64,000 nucleotides of DNA from JACCTU01 sp963848525 (lineage in GTDB: Bacteria > Actinomycetota > Thermoleophilia > Gaiellales > Gaiellaceae). A model generated the notes under the pieces. That model worked only from the letters and a program-made list of their open reading frames with translations. It did no database searches and was not told the DNA's origin. The DNA lies in NCBI GenBank assembly GCA_963848525.1, contig CAWKDZ010000003.1:124001-188000 (forward strand), in the 5' to 3' direction. The position numbers and the translations under genes are program-made. Positions 37,570 through 46,820 of this stretch are shown here, piece after piece. Numbering within the stretch: the stretch's first letter is position 1; every line of letters starts with the position of its first letter.

Positions 37570-39934
37570 CTACTGCCGCGCCATCGCGACCCTGAGCCGC
37601 TCCTCCGGGCTGATCAGGTGGTCCTCGTCGGCGCCGTCCTCGTCCAGGTCGATCTGCACCCAGCGGACGCGGCCGTTGAACTCGCGTCTCGCCGGCCGCG
37701 ATGTCGTCGATGACCGGCGTCGCGCTGTCCGAGCCGATGTCGGTCGTCTCGTCGGCCGAGAAGAGCCATCGGCACGGTCGCGTCGACGCGCCCCTTCCCG
37801 ACCTCCTCGCCGTCGAGGTAGAGAACGGCGTCTCCGCCCTTGCCGAGCCCGCCGCCGTCGTAGGTGAACTCGACGCGGACCTGGTGCTCGCCTGGTGAGA
37901 GCTCCCCGTCGCCGTAGACCTTGAACTGCTGCAGCCCGAAGAGGTTGTAGCAGTACGCCGGGCGGCCGTCCTTGACGTAGAGCGTCCAGCCGCCGAAGGC
38001 GCCGCCCTGGGCGACGATCACGCCTCGTGCTCCGTCGTCCGGCGACGACGATCTCGGCGGTGACGGCGTGCGACTTGTTCTTGACGACCACGACCGAGTT
38101 CTCGGACAGCCGGCCCATGCCCCCGAAGAGGAGCTGACGGCTGCCGCGCGATCAGCTGAGGCCGACCTGCGAGGTCCGGGTTGAACCGCTCGAACCTGCG
38201 ATCGTCGAGCGGCAGGACGTTGTACTTCCCCGCCTCGATCAAGAAGAGCCGCTGCAGCTCCCGCAGCTTCTCCGGCTGCTCGCTCGCCAGGTCGTGCGCC
38301 TGCGTCCAGTCGTCCGGGCCGTAGAGCTCCCAGACGTCCTCGTCGAACGGGGCCATCTCGGTCGCCACCCAGGGCGTGCTGTGCCTCGTGACCGCGGTCC
38401 AGCCCTTGTGGTAGATGCCCCGGTTGCAGAACATCTCGAAGTACTGCGTCTCCCGGCGCTCAGGCGACGAGGCGTCGTCGAACGACGGTGCCATCGAGAC
38501 CCCGTGCAGCGGCATCTGCGCGATGCCGTGCACGAGCGAGGGCTCGCGGTAGGCCCGCCACGTCGAGCACCGTCGCGGCGACGTCGATCACGTGGTGGAA
38601 CTGCGTCCGGAGCTCCCCGCTGGCCTTGATCCCGCTCGGCCAGTGGACGATCGTGCCGTTCCTCGTCCCGCCCCAGTGCGACGCGACCTGCTTCGTCCAC
38701 TGGTACGGCGTGTCCATCGCGTGCGCCCAGCCGACCGCGTAGTGGTTGTACGCCTTCGGCGTCCCGAAGTCGTCGATCCTCGAGACCATGAACTCGGTCG
38801 TCTCGAGGCCGAAGGCGCCGTTGAGGACGACGAGCTCGTTGAAGCAGCCGTTCGGCGTGCCCTCTGCGGAGGCGCCGTTGTCGCCGACGATCACGTAGAC
38901 GAGCGTGTCGTCGAGGATCTCGAGGTCGTCGAGCGCGTCGACGAGCCGGCCGATGTGGTGGTCGGTGTGCTCGAGGAAGCCCGCGTACACCTCCATCTGG
39001 CGGGCGAGCACGGGCTTCAGGTCGTCGGGCATCTCGTCCCAGGCCGGGATCTCCGCCGGGCGCGCCGTCAGCTCCGCGTCCTGCGGCACGACGCCGAGCT
39101 CCTGCTGGCGGGCCAGTATCTCTTCGCGCAGCTCGTCCCAGCCCTGGTCGAACTCACCTTTGTACTTCGCCGACCACTCCGGCGGGACGTGGTGCGGGGC
39201 ATGCGTCGCGCCCGGCGCGTAGTAGACGAAGAAGGGCTTGTCCGGCATCAGCGCCTTCTGCTGGCTTGATCCAGTCGATCGCGTGGTCGGTCATGTCCTC
39301 GGTGAAGTGGTAGCCCTGCTCCGGGGTCAGGTCGGGCTCGACGGGAACCGTGTCCTGGTAGATGGCGGGGGCGTACTGGTTCGTCTCGCCGCCGATGAAG
39401 CCGTAGAAGTGCTCGAAGCCGCCGCCGCCGCTCGGCCAGGCGTCGAAGGGCCCCAGCGGGCTCGTCTCCCACACGGGCACCTCGTGGCACTTGCCGAACT
39501 GCGCCGTCGAGTAGCCGTTCAGCTTCAGCGTCTCGGCGAGCGGAGCAGCGGACTTGGGCCGGATCGAGTTGTACCCGGGAGCCGACGTCGCGATCTCGGT
39601 GATGCCGCCCATCCCGACGGCGTGGTGGTTGCGGCCCGTCAGGAGCGCCTGCCGCGTCGGCGAGCACAGGGCCGTCGTGTGGAAGCGGTTGTAGCGGAGA
39701 CCCTTGTCGGCCAGCCGCTCGAAGGTCGGGGTTTGGCACGGCCCGCCGAAGGCCGACGAGGCAGCCGAAGCCCACGTCGTCGAGCAGGATCACGAGCACG
39801 TTCGGCGCGCCCTCGGGAGGCCGCAGCGGCGTGATCGGCGGGAACTCCGTGTCGGGGTCCTTCGCGTCGTACGTCGTCAGCCCGACCGGTGTGGGGTCGG
39901 GGATCGGCAGAACTGCACGCTGCGGCTCGGACAT
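37570..39934 (-). CDS. Arylsulfatase, seven frameshifts
   Basis: From ATG 39934. Repaired length is about 785 residues. The metal-binding start VLVILLDDVGFG, the formylglycine motif CSPTRQALLTGRNHH, MPDKPFFVYYAPGATHAPHH, VIVGDNGASAEGTPNG and GWAHAMDTPYQWTKQVASHWGG identify a type I sulfatase. Breaks near 39763, 39258, 38547, 38140, 38030, 37763 and 37688 are each one extra base. The C-terminal region (about 37570-38120) is a beta-sandwich domain. It is about 60 percent similar by eye to the intact sulfatase at 46821. It needs the formylglycine enzyme at 49148 to mature its Cys. Confidence 0.88.
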
Positions 39935-40034
39935 CAGTGCCTCCCGGTTGCGATTCGCTCGTGCCAGCTTCGTCCCGTCGCGGTCCCGAGCCTCATCGCC
40001 CGATGCGGATGAATCGTGCGATGCTCCGGAAGCG

Positions 40035-40388
40035 ATGTTCCTACTCGTCGCCTTCGTGCTGCTGCTCGTGCTGCCCTCGCCGTGGAACCTCGTCGGCGGC
40101 GCCGTCGCCGGCGCGCTCTTCGTCCTCGAGGTGGGCTTCTGGCACCGGCGCGTGCGCGGCCAGCGCGCCGGCACCGGCGAAGAGGCCCTCGTCGGCGCCC
40201 GCGGTGTCGTCGTGCGGCGACTCGCCCCGACCGGGCAGGTCCGCGTGCTCGGCGAGCTCTGGGAGGCGCGCTCGGCGACCGAGGTTCCGAGCGGCGCGTC
40301 CGTGGTCGTGACGGCCGTGCACGGTCTCCTGCTCGAGGTCGAAGCAGCGGAGAACGGCTCGGGGCCGGGAATCACACCGATCGGATGA
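40035..40388 (+). CDS. NfeD-like OB-fold membrane protein (short form)
   Basis: 117 residues from ATG 40035. Two N-terminal helices (FLLVAFVLLLVLPSPWNLVG, then AGALFVLEVGFWHRR) are followed by the NfeD OB domain: LVGARGVVVRRLAPTGQVRV, GELWEARS and PSGASVVVTAVHGLLLEVE. Short NfeD proteins partner stomatin-like proteins in membrane quality control, but no stomatin gene is adjacent here. It is divergent from sulfatase 1. Confidence 0.85.
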   Translation: MFLLVAFVLLLVLPSPWNLVGGAVAGALFVLEVGFWHRRVRGQRAGTGEEALVGARGVVVRRLAPTGQVRVLGELWEARSATEVPSGASVVVTAVHGLLLEVEAAENGSGPGITPIG

Positions 40389-40425
40389 TGTTCGGCCCGC
40401 GTCGCGCACGCGAAGCTCCACGGTA

Positions 40426-41565
40426 GTGGCCACGACCAGCGTGCCCGCGTCCGAACCGGCGGAGCCAAAGCCCCGCGCCGCGCTGCCGTTCGGCGATCCC
40501 TCGCGCAAGCGCCGCCTGGTCAAGGTCGGCGCGTGGCTCGTCGGCGTCGCCCTCGCGGTGCTCGTGCTCAACCTGCTCGGCATCGACATCGTCGGGTGGC
40601 TGTCGGACCTCTGGGAGCAGATCAAGGACGTCCCTGCCGGCTACATCGTGGCTGCGCTGGCCTTTCAGGCCGGTCAAACGCTCCTGGCCGGGGCCTCGTA
40701 CTACGGCATCCTGCGCGCGGCGTATCCGGGACAGGTCGAGCTCTGGCCGATCGTGACCGCGTATGCCGTCGGCGTCGCGATGAACAACTTCCTGCCCGCG
40801 AACATCGGCACGTTCGTGACGCTCGTCATGTTCGTCGCGATCATCCCCGGGGCGACGTTCGCGGGCTCGATCGCCGCCTATCTCGTGCAGAAGATCTTCT
40901 TCACGATCGCCGGCACCTTCGTCTACCTGTACCTCTTCCTGTCCGTACCGGGCTCGTTCAACGAGAACCTCGGCGGTCTGTCCGAGAACCCGGTCGTCTC
41001 GGTCCTGATCGCCGTGGGGATCGTCCTGCTGATCGTGATCGTGGGCCGCATCTTCTGGCGACAGGTCAAGAAGCTCTGGGAGCAGGCCAAGCAGGGCGGA
41101 GCGATCCTCTCCCGTCCGAAGGAGTACTTCGCCCGCGCCTTCCTCCCGTCGCTCCTCTCCTGGCTTTGCAAGCTGGCCGTCATCGGCATCTTCCTGGCCG
41201 CGTTCGCGATTCCGGTCACGTTCGAGTCGGTCATGTGGGTAACCGGCTCGGGCTCGCTCGCGAACGTCGTCTCCGTTACGCCCGGCGCGGTCGGGATCAC
41301 GCAGGCGACGAACGCACTCGCACTCGACACGTGCTGCGACGTGGACAAGGGCACCGCAGTCGACTACTCGACGGCGCAGCAGCTGATCACGACCGCTTGG
41401 AACGTCCTCTTCGCGCTCGTCCTCGTCGTCCTCGTCTTCGGGTGGACCGGCGGGAAGCTGCTGGTCTCCGAGTCGTACGTGGACGCGAAGGGGAAGGTGG
41501 CCGAGCAGAAGGCGCAGCGCGCTGCGAAGAAGGAGGCGAAGCGCGCGGCGGAGGACGAGGAGTGA
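40426..41565 (+). CDS. UPF0104/LPG-synthase-TM family flippase-like protein
   Basis: 379 residues from GTG 40426. About eight helices with the family signatures VAMNNFLPANIGTFVTL, YLVQKIFFTIAGTFVY and VVSVTPGAVGITQATNALAL, then a Lys/Ala-rich cytoplasmic tail (AQRAAKKEAKRAAEDEE). It is the second such gene in the window. Its stop overlaps the next start as GTGA, coupling it to the holin-phosphodiesterase fusion. Confidence 0.85.
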   Translation: MATTSVPASEPAEPKPRAALPFGDPSRKRRLVKVGAWLVGVALAVLVLNLLGIDIVGWLSDLWEQIKDVPAGYIVAALAFQAGQTLLAGASYYGILRAAYPGQVELWPIVTAYAVGVAMNNFLPANIGTFVTLVMFVAIIPGATFAGSIAAYLVQKIFFTIAGTFVYLYLFLSVPGSFNENLGGLSENPVVSVLIAVGIVLLIVIVGRIFWRQVKKLWEQAKQGGAILSRPKEYFARAFLPSLLSWLCKLAVIGIFLAAFAIPVTFESVMWVTGSGSLANVVSVTPGAVGITQATNALALDTCCDVDKGTAVDYSTAQQLITTAWNVLFALVLVVLVFGWTGGKLLVSESYVDAKGKVAEQKAQRAAKKEAKRAAEDEE

Positions 41566-43593
41566 CGCGCGCCGCCGAGCCGGTCCCATACGGCGAGGGG
41601 TTCGCCTGGCAGCCCGAACGGCCGCGCTTCAAGCCCGTTCGGCTGGTCATCTCCTGGGTGCTGACGGCGACGGCGCTGTGGGTCGCCGCCGCGCTGCTCC
41701 CCGGCGTCGACATCGACGACCCGGTGGGCGCGTTCGTCACCGCCGCGGTCATTGCGGTGATCAACGCCGTGCTGCCCCCGCTGCTCGCGGCGCTGCGGCT
41801 GCCGTTCATGGTCGCGCTCGGCTTCGTGCTCGTGCTCGTTGCTCGACGCGCTCGCGCTCAAGCTCGCCTCGGACTTCCTCGAGGGCACGTTCACCGTCGA
41901 CAACTTCGGCTGGGCGCTGCTCGCGGCGCTGGTCGTCGCTGCCGTCAGCGTCGCGCTCGAGGTGATCTTCGGGACGAACGACGACGACACCTACACGGTG
42001 CGGGTCGTGCAGCGGATCGCGCGCCGGCAGGGCGGCGCCGTCGAAACCGACGTCCCGGGGATCGTGTACCTCGAGATCGACGGCCTGGCGCTCCCGGTGC
42101 TCAGGCGGGCGATGCGGGACGGCAACGCACCGAACATGGCGCGCTGGATCGCGGACGGAACGCACGCGCTCGCCGAGTGGGAGACCGACCTCTCGTCGCA
42201 GACCGGGGCGAGCCAGGCCGGGATCCTGCTCGGCTCGAACGACGACATCCCCGCATTCCGCTGGGTGGACAAGGAGACCGGGCTGCTGAGCGCCTGCTCC
42301 GCGCCCGACGACTGCGCGCGGATCGAGCGCGAGCGCGCGACGGGCATCGGCCTGCTGGTCGACGGCGGCACGAGCCGCGGCAACCTGCTCTCCGGCGAGG
42401 CGGAGGAAGTGATCCTCACGGTCAGCCGGATCGAGGCCGAGAAGCGGGCCAACCCGGGATACCGCGCGTTCTTCGCCAACGGGTTCAACGTCACGCGCGC
42501 GCTCGTGCTCTTCTTCTGGGAGGTCGTGCTCGAGTGGGTGGCGGCCCTGCGCGCGATCAGGCGGGACGTCCGCCCGCGCGGCCACCGCGGCGGCGCGTAT
42601 CCGTTCATGCGCGCGGCGATGTGCGTGATCGTCCGCGACCTGATCGTCTACGGCGTCCTCACCGACATGATGCGCGGCCGCCCCGCCGTGTACGCGACCT
42701 TCTCGAGCTACGACGAGGTCGCGCACCACTCGGGCCTGGAGCGCGCGGACACGCTCGAGGCGCTGCGCAAGCTCGACCAGCAGTTCGGCCGAATCGACCG
42801 CGCGCGCCGCTACGCGCCGCGGCCGTACGAGATTGTCGTCCTCTCCGATCACGGTCAGACGCAGGGGGCGACGTTCAAGCAGCGAAACGGCTACGGGCTC
42901 GACGAGCTCGTGGAGCGCTCGCTGGAGCGCGGGTCGGTCACGGAGGTCTCGGGCGGCGACGAGCAGCAGGCGATGGTCGGGCACGCGCTCAAGGAGGCGA
43001 CCGGAACCGGCAAGAAGCGCGAAGCGTTCGAAGAAGGACGTCTCCGACCGCTTCGTCGTCGTGCTCGGCTCAGGCAACCTCGGGCTGATCTCGCTGCTCG
43101 AGGAGCCGCGCCGGCTGACGCTGGAGGAGATCGACGAGCGCCACCCGCGAGCTGATCCCGGCGCTCCGCGCGCACCCGCACGTGGGCTGGCTGCTGGTGC
43201 GCTCGTCCGAGCACGGGCCCGTCGCGCTCGGCGCAAGCGGGGCGCACTACCTCGCCGTGGGCAAGGTCGAGGGTGACGATCCGCTGGCGCCGTTCTCGCC
43301 GACCGCCGCCGGCCACCTGCTGCGCACGGACGGCTTCGCACACGTCGCGGACATCATGGTCGGCAGCTTCTACGACCCCGACGCTCGAGGAGGGCTGCGC
43401 CTTCGAGGAGCTGATCTGCTTCCACGGCGGGCTCGGCGGCCCACAGACGCGGCCGTTCATCCTCCACCCGGTCGAGCTGCGGGTACCGGACGAGCCGATC
43501 GTAGGCGCCGAGCAGGTCCACGGGGTGCTTGCCGGCTGGCGGCGGCAGCTGCAGGGCGGCGGCGTGCAGGCCGACGCCGTCGTCGCCTCGTGA
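41562..43593 (+). CDS. Membrane-anchored phosphodiesterase/alkaline-phosphatase-like protein with N-terminal holin-like domain, four frameshifts
   Basis: From GTG 41562. The first about 145 residues resemble the four-helix holin superfamily (VISWVLTATALWVAAALLPG, INAVLPPLLAALRLPF). The rest is an alkaline-phosphatase-superfamily domain: YLEIDGLALPVLRRAMRDGN with metal Asp, TGASQAGILLGSND (nucleophile region), YDEVAHHSGLE, and VLSDHGQTQG carrying metal Asp and His. Extra bases near 41838, 43025, 43150 and 43385 are removed for a 675-residue protein. Such fusions occur in Actinomycetota; substrate unknown, likely extracytoplasmic nucleotide or phospholipid. Confidence 0.82.
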
Positions 43594-44415
43594 ACCTCCT
43601 CTGGGGGTTCCTGATCATCGCGGTGACGGCGTCGCTCGCCGTCGCCGCGATGCTGCTCGTCCGCCGGCGCGCACCGGAGGGGAGCTACTTCGCCGACGGC
43701 GACCGCGCCTCCGGCGTCTTCGGCGTCCTGGCCACCGGGTTCTCGGTGCTGCTCGGCTTCATCGTCTTCCTCGCGTTCACGAGCTACGACCAGTCGCGGA
43801 TCGGCGCCGAGGAGGAGGCGCTCGTTCTCGTCGCAGCAAGTCGAGACGGCACAGTTCTTCGCGGATCCGACCTCCAGCGAGCTGACCGGCCAGCTCATCT
43901 GCTACGGGCGCTCGGTCGTCAACATCGAGTGGCCGCGCGCCGAGCACGGGACGCCGGAGGAGATCAACCCCTGGGGCGTCGCGATGTTCCGGACGATCGG
44001 AGCCTTTCAGCCGCGGACTTCGAGCGAGGAGACCGCCTACGCGAAGTGGCTCGATCAGACCTCCGACCGGGAGCGCGCGCGGATCGACCGCCTCCACGGT
44101 GCCGTCGGCGTCATCCCCTTGCCGCTCTGGATCGTGCTCATCTTCCTCTCGGTCGTGATCTTCATCTACATGCTGTTCTTCGCCGACAGCGCGGAGCGCG
44201 CAGTCACACAGGCGCTGCTGATGGGGGCGGTCGCGTCGGTCGTCGTCGCGTTGCTGCTGCTGATCCGCTTCCTCGACCACCCGCTCACCGAAGGCGTCGG
44301 AGGCGTGCGGCCCGTCGCGATGGAGCGCACGCTCGGCGTCATCGACCAGGCGCTCGCGGCGGTGGGTAAGGAGGTAGAGCTGCCCTGCGACGACGCGGGC
44401 AATCCGTCCGGATGA
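43590..44415 (+). CDS. DUF4239 (bestrophin-like) membrane protein, one frameshift
   Basis: From GTG 43590, overlapping the previous TGA. N-terminal helix LLWGFLIIAVTASLAVAAML and second helix ASGVFGVLATGFSVLLGFIV precede a coiled region, ICYGRSVVNIEWPRAEHG and WGVAMFRTIGAFQP, and two C-terminal helices. An extra base near 43843 is removed for a 274-residue protein. DUF4239 proteins are predicted chloride-type channels or bestrophin relatives without experimental role. It is coupled to its neighbours on both sides by 4-base overlaps. Confidence 0.82.
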
Positions 44416-45043
44416 GCTCGGGCGGACACGACCGGGTCGAGATCGCCGCGGCGCTGCTGCTCGCCCTCGCGGCGGTCGCGACGGCGTGGAGCAGCTACCA
44501 GGCGACCCGCTGGAACGGCGAGCAGGCGAAGGCGGCCGCGCCGCGTGAACAAGACGCGGATCGACGCTGCCCGCGCCGCCGACCTCGCATCGAGCCAGAC
44601 CCAGGTCGACATCGCCACCTTCATCCAGTGGGTCGACGCGTACGCGCTGGAGGAGTCCGAGCTGACGGACTTCTACCGCACGCGCTTCCGCCCGGAGTTC
44701 AAGCCCGCGTTCGAGGCCTGGCTCGCGACGAAGCCGCTGCAGACCGCGGGCGCGCCCGCCGACGCCGTTCGCGATGCCGGAGTACCGGCTGAAGGCGACC
44801 GCCGACGCGGCGCGGCTCGACGCCGAGGCAGAGGTGATGTCGGCCCAGGTGCGGAGCTACATCCAGCGCTCGTCGAACTACGTGCTCGGCGTCGTCCTCT
44901 GCGCCGTCGCGCTCTTCTTCGCGGGGATCAGCACGAGGCTCTCGTCCTCCGGCGTGCGCACGAGCATGGTCGTCATGGGCTGGCTCGTGTTCACGGGCGC
45001 CGTCGCCTGGATCGCGACGTCGCCCGTGAGCGTCTCGATCTGA
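44412..45043 (+). CDS. Membrane protein of unknown function, two frameshifts
   Basis: From ATG 44412 (ATGA overlap). An N-terminal helix (VEIAAALLLALAAVATAWSS) is followed by a helical extracytoplasmic domain (RIDAARAADLASSQTQVDIA, then WVDAYALEESELTDFYR) and two C-terminal helices. Extra bases near 44545 and 44770 are removed for a 209-residue protein. The pattern SYQATRWNGEQAK recurs in a family of actinobacterial membrane proteins I cannot name with certainty. Confidence 0.75.
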
Positions 45044-45050
45044 CGCGCCT

Positions 45051-45476
45051 CTAGATCTTCAGGCGAGAGCCTCCGTACACGGCGAGGGCGAAGATGATCA
45101 CGATGTCGACCGCGAACATCGAGATCGACCACAAGGGGTAGGCGGGCAGGAACATCAGCTGGCCGATCGCGTTCAGGCCGGCGACGCCGATCCCGAACCA
45201 GCGCGCCCACTCGCTGCCCGTCGCGACAGAGGAGGCCGCGAGCAGCTGCAACACGCCGAGGATCAGGACGACCCAGCCCCACGTGTTCAGGTCGCTGAAC
45301 ACGAACGTCGACTCGGCGACATAGACGCGCGAGTCCGCGATCGCCAGGACCCCCTCGATCAGGTTGAACAGGCCGACCAGCCCGAGCATCGCGGCCGCGA
45401 ACACGACCCAGCCTTCTCCCTTCGGCGCCTCGTACCACCCCGAGGCGCTCGCCCCGCCAGAGCCCTGCGTGGCCAT
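45051..45476 (-). CDS. DUF7144-like four-helix membrane protein
   Basis: 141 residues from ATG 45476, with GAGAGGAG 5 bases upstream. Four membrane helices are clear, with WVVFAAAMLGLVGLFNLIEG at the first helix and WARWFGIGVAGLNAIGQLMF near the third. This family is frequent in Actinomycetota and of unknown function. It is the last gene of a minus-strand cluster of small stress-type proteins (46657 to 45051). Confidence 0.82.
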   Translation of the reverse strand: MATQGSGGASASGWYEAPKGEGWVVFAAAMLGLVGLFNLIEGVLAIADSRVYVAESTFVFSDLNTWGWVVLILGVLQLLAASSVATGSEWARWFGIGVAGLNAIGQLMFLPAYPLWSISMFAVDIVIIFALAVYGGSRLKI

Positions 45477-45498
45477 TCGTTCTCCTCTCGTTTCGCTC

Positions 45499-45786
45499 TC
45501 AGAGACCGAGGATCTGCTTCTTCTTCGCTTCGAACTCCTCGGGCGTCAGGATCCCCTGGTCGCGCAGCTGGGCGAGCTGCGCCAGCTCCGCCATGTACTC
45601 GGGCTCGGCCGCGGCTGCGGGCGGCGGTGCCGCCGCCTGCTGTGCGGCCAGCTGCTGATCGTAGGCGGCCTGATCCTGCGCCGCATACTTCTGGTCCTGG
45701 TGGTGGCGAACCGCGCCCGCGGTTCCCGCGATGACCGCCGTCCCCGCAGCCATCCGGACGAGCCCTGGACCTCGCCTTCTCATCAT
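45499..45786 (-). CDS. SHOCT-domain protein
   Basis: 95 residues from ATG 45786. N-terminal basic region and a hydrophobic stretch (MAAGTAVIAGTAGAV), a Gln/Ala/Pro linker, then the SHOCT motif LAQLRDQGILTPEEFEAKKK. SHOCT domains are short C-terminal helical tags thought to oligomerise. Downstream of a DUF6325 gene and upstream of the DUF7144-like gene in the same cluster. Confidence 0.85.
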   Translation of the reverse strand: MMRRRGPGLVRMAAGTAVIAGTAGAVRHHQDQKYAAQDQAAYDQQLAAQQAAAPPPAAAAEPEYMAELAQLAQLRDQGILTPEEFEAKKKQILGL

Positions 45787-45804
45787 CGTTGTCTCTCCTT
45801 CTCT

Positions 45805-46245
45805 CTAGACCGTTGCTTGCTCGAGCGCCCACTCGCGGGCGGCCTGGACGACGTCGTGCGGAAGCCGCTCGAGGGCGATTAGCTGACCGCCGGCGTCGCG
45901 CATCGCCTGTGCCACCTCACGCGCCCAGACGTTCTCCCAGACGAGCAGGGCCGCCGAGGAGTTCGGCTCGAGCTCCTCGCCGACCGTCATCAGGTCGTCC
46001 TCGTTGAACAGCCCGGTCACCTCGACGCCCATCTTCTCGAGTCCCTTGCGAACCTCGGGGTCGAGTTCCATCAGCTCGAACGCGACGACCTCGCCGTCGG
46101 CGCTCTTGCCGACGAACGCGATGTCGATGATGCGAATCGTTTCCTTCTCCACGAGGTCGGCGAGCGCCGGGGCGATCTCGCCGCGGAACTGGTTCCCGGG
46201 GAAGGCGACGATCAGGTAGTCGACGGGTCCGATCTCTTCCGCCAT
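45805..46245 (-). CDS. DUF6325/DUF1269-like protein
   Basis: 146 residues from ATG 46245, with GAGAGGAG upstream. The sequence MAEEIGPVDYLIVAFPGNQF and IRIIDIAFVGKSADGEVV, and later WENVWAREVAQAMRDAGGQL, match a ferredoxin-like family found beside SHOCT and small membrane proteins in actinobacteria. Function unknown. It lies between two SHOCT genes. Confidence 0.82.
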   Translation of the reverse strand: MAEEIGPVDYLIVAFPGNQFRGEIAPALADLVEKETIRIIDIAFVGKSADGEVVAFELMELDPEVRKGLEKMGVEVTGLFNEDDLMTVGEELEPNSSAALLVWENVWAREVAQAMRDAGGQLIALERLPHDVVQAAREWALEQATV

Positions 46246-46261
46246 TTGCTCTCCTCTCTCC

Positions 46262-46657
46262 TTACGCGCTCGCGAGCGCCTTGGCCTTGATCGCGTCGAA
46301 CTCGCTCTGGTTGATCGCGCCGCTGTCGAGCAGTCCCTTGGCCCGCTCGATCTCGGCGGCCGCTCCGCCCCCTGACACCGTGCGGATGTACTCGTCCGTC
46401 TCCGCACGGGCCATCTGTGCCTGCTCCATGTTCCTCTTGGCCATGTCGTCGGAGTTCGTGATCAGGTACACGAAGACGCCCAGGAACGGCAGGAAGAGCA
46501 CGAAGATCAGCCACAGGGCCTTGTTCCAGCCGCTCGCGTCCCGGCGCCGGAAGATGTCGATGACGACGTGGAACAGCACGATGAACCACGCCACCCACAG
46601 AAAGAAGACGAGCATGCTCCAGAGCGCGTCCATGAACGTGAAATCGGCAAGCACCAT
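46262..46657 (-). CDS. PLDc_N membrane protein with C-terminal SHOCT tag
   Basis: 131 residues from ATG 46657. Two helices with MLVFFLWVAWFIVLFHVVID and the NKALWLIFVLFLPFLGVFVY segment of the phospholipase D N-terminal domain family, then a short linker and a SHOCT-like motif (ERAKGLLDSGAINQSEFDAI). There is no phospholipase catalytic domain. It is the first gene of the small-protein cluster and is divergent from the second sulfatase. Confidence 0.85.
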   Translation of the reverse strand: MVLADFTFMDALWSMLVFFLWVAWFIVLFHVVIDIFRRRDASGWNKALWLIFVLFLPFLGVFVYLITNSDDMAKRNMEQAQMARAETDEYIRTVSGGGAAAEIERAKGLLDSGAINQSEFDAIKAKALASA

Positions 46658-46820
46658 CTACAGCCTCCTCAAGATCGAGCGTTTTCTGGGCGTCAGCCTC
46701 ACGCCAGGGGTCGGGGACATCATCATGCAAAACGGGTGATTGCGTGCGGGGTAGTGTGCTGACAGCCGCCCGTCCGCCCGGGCAGCGTCAGGTTTCGCCG
46801 ACCGTCGGAGGGGGCCGAAG

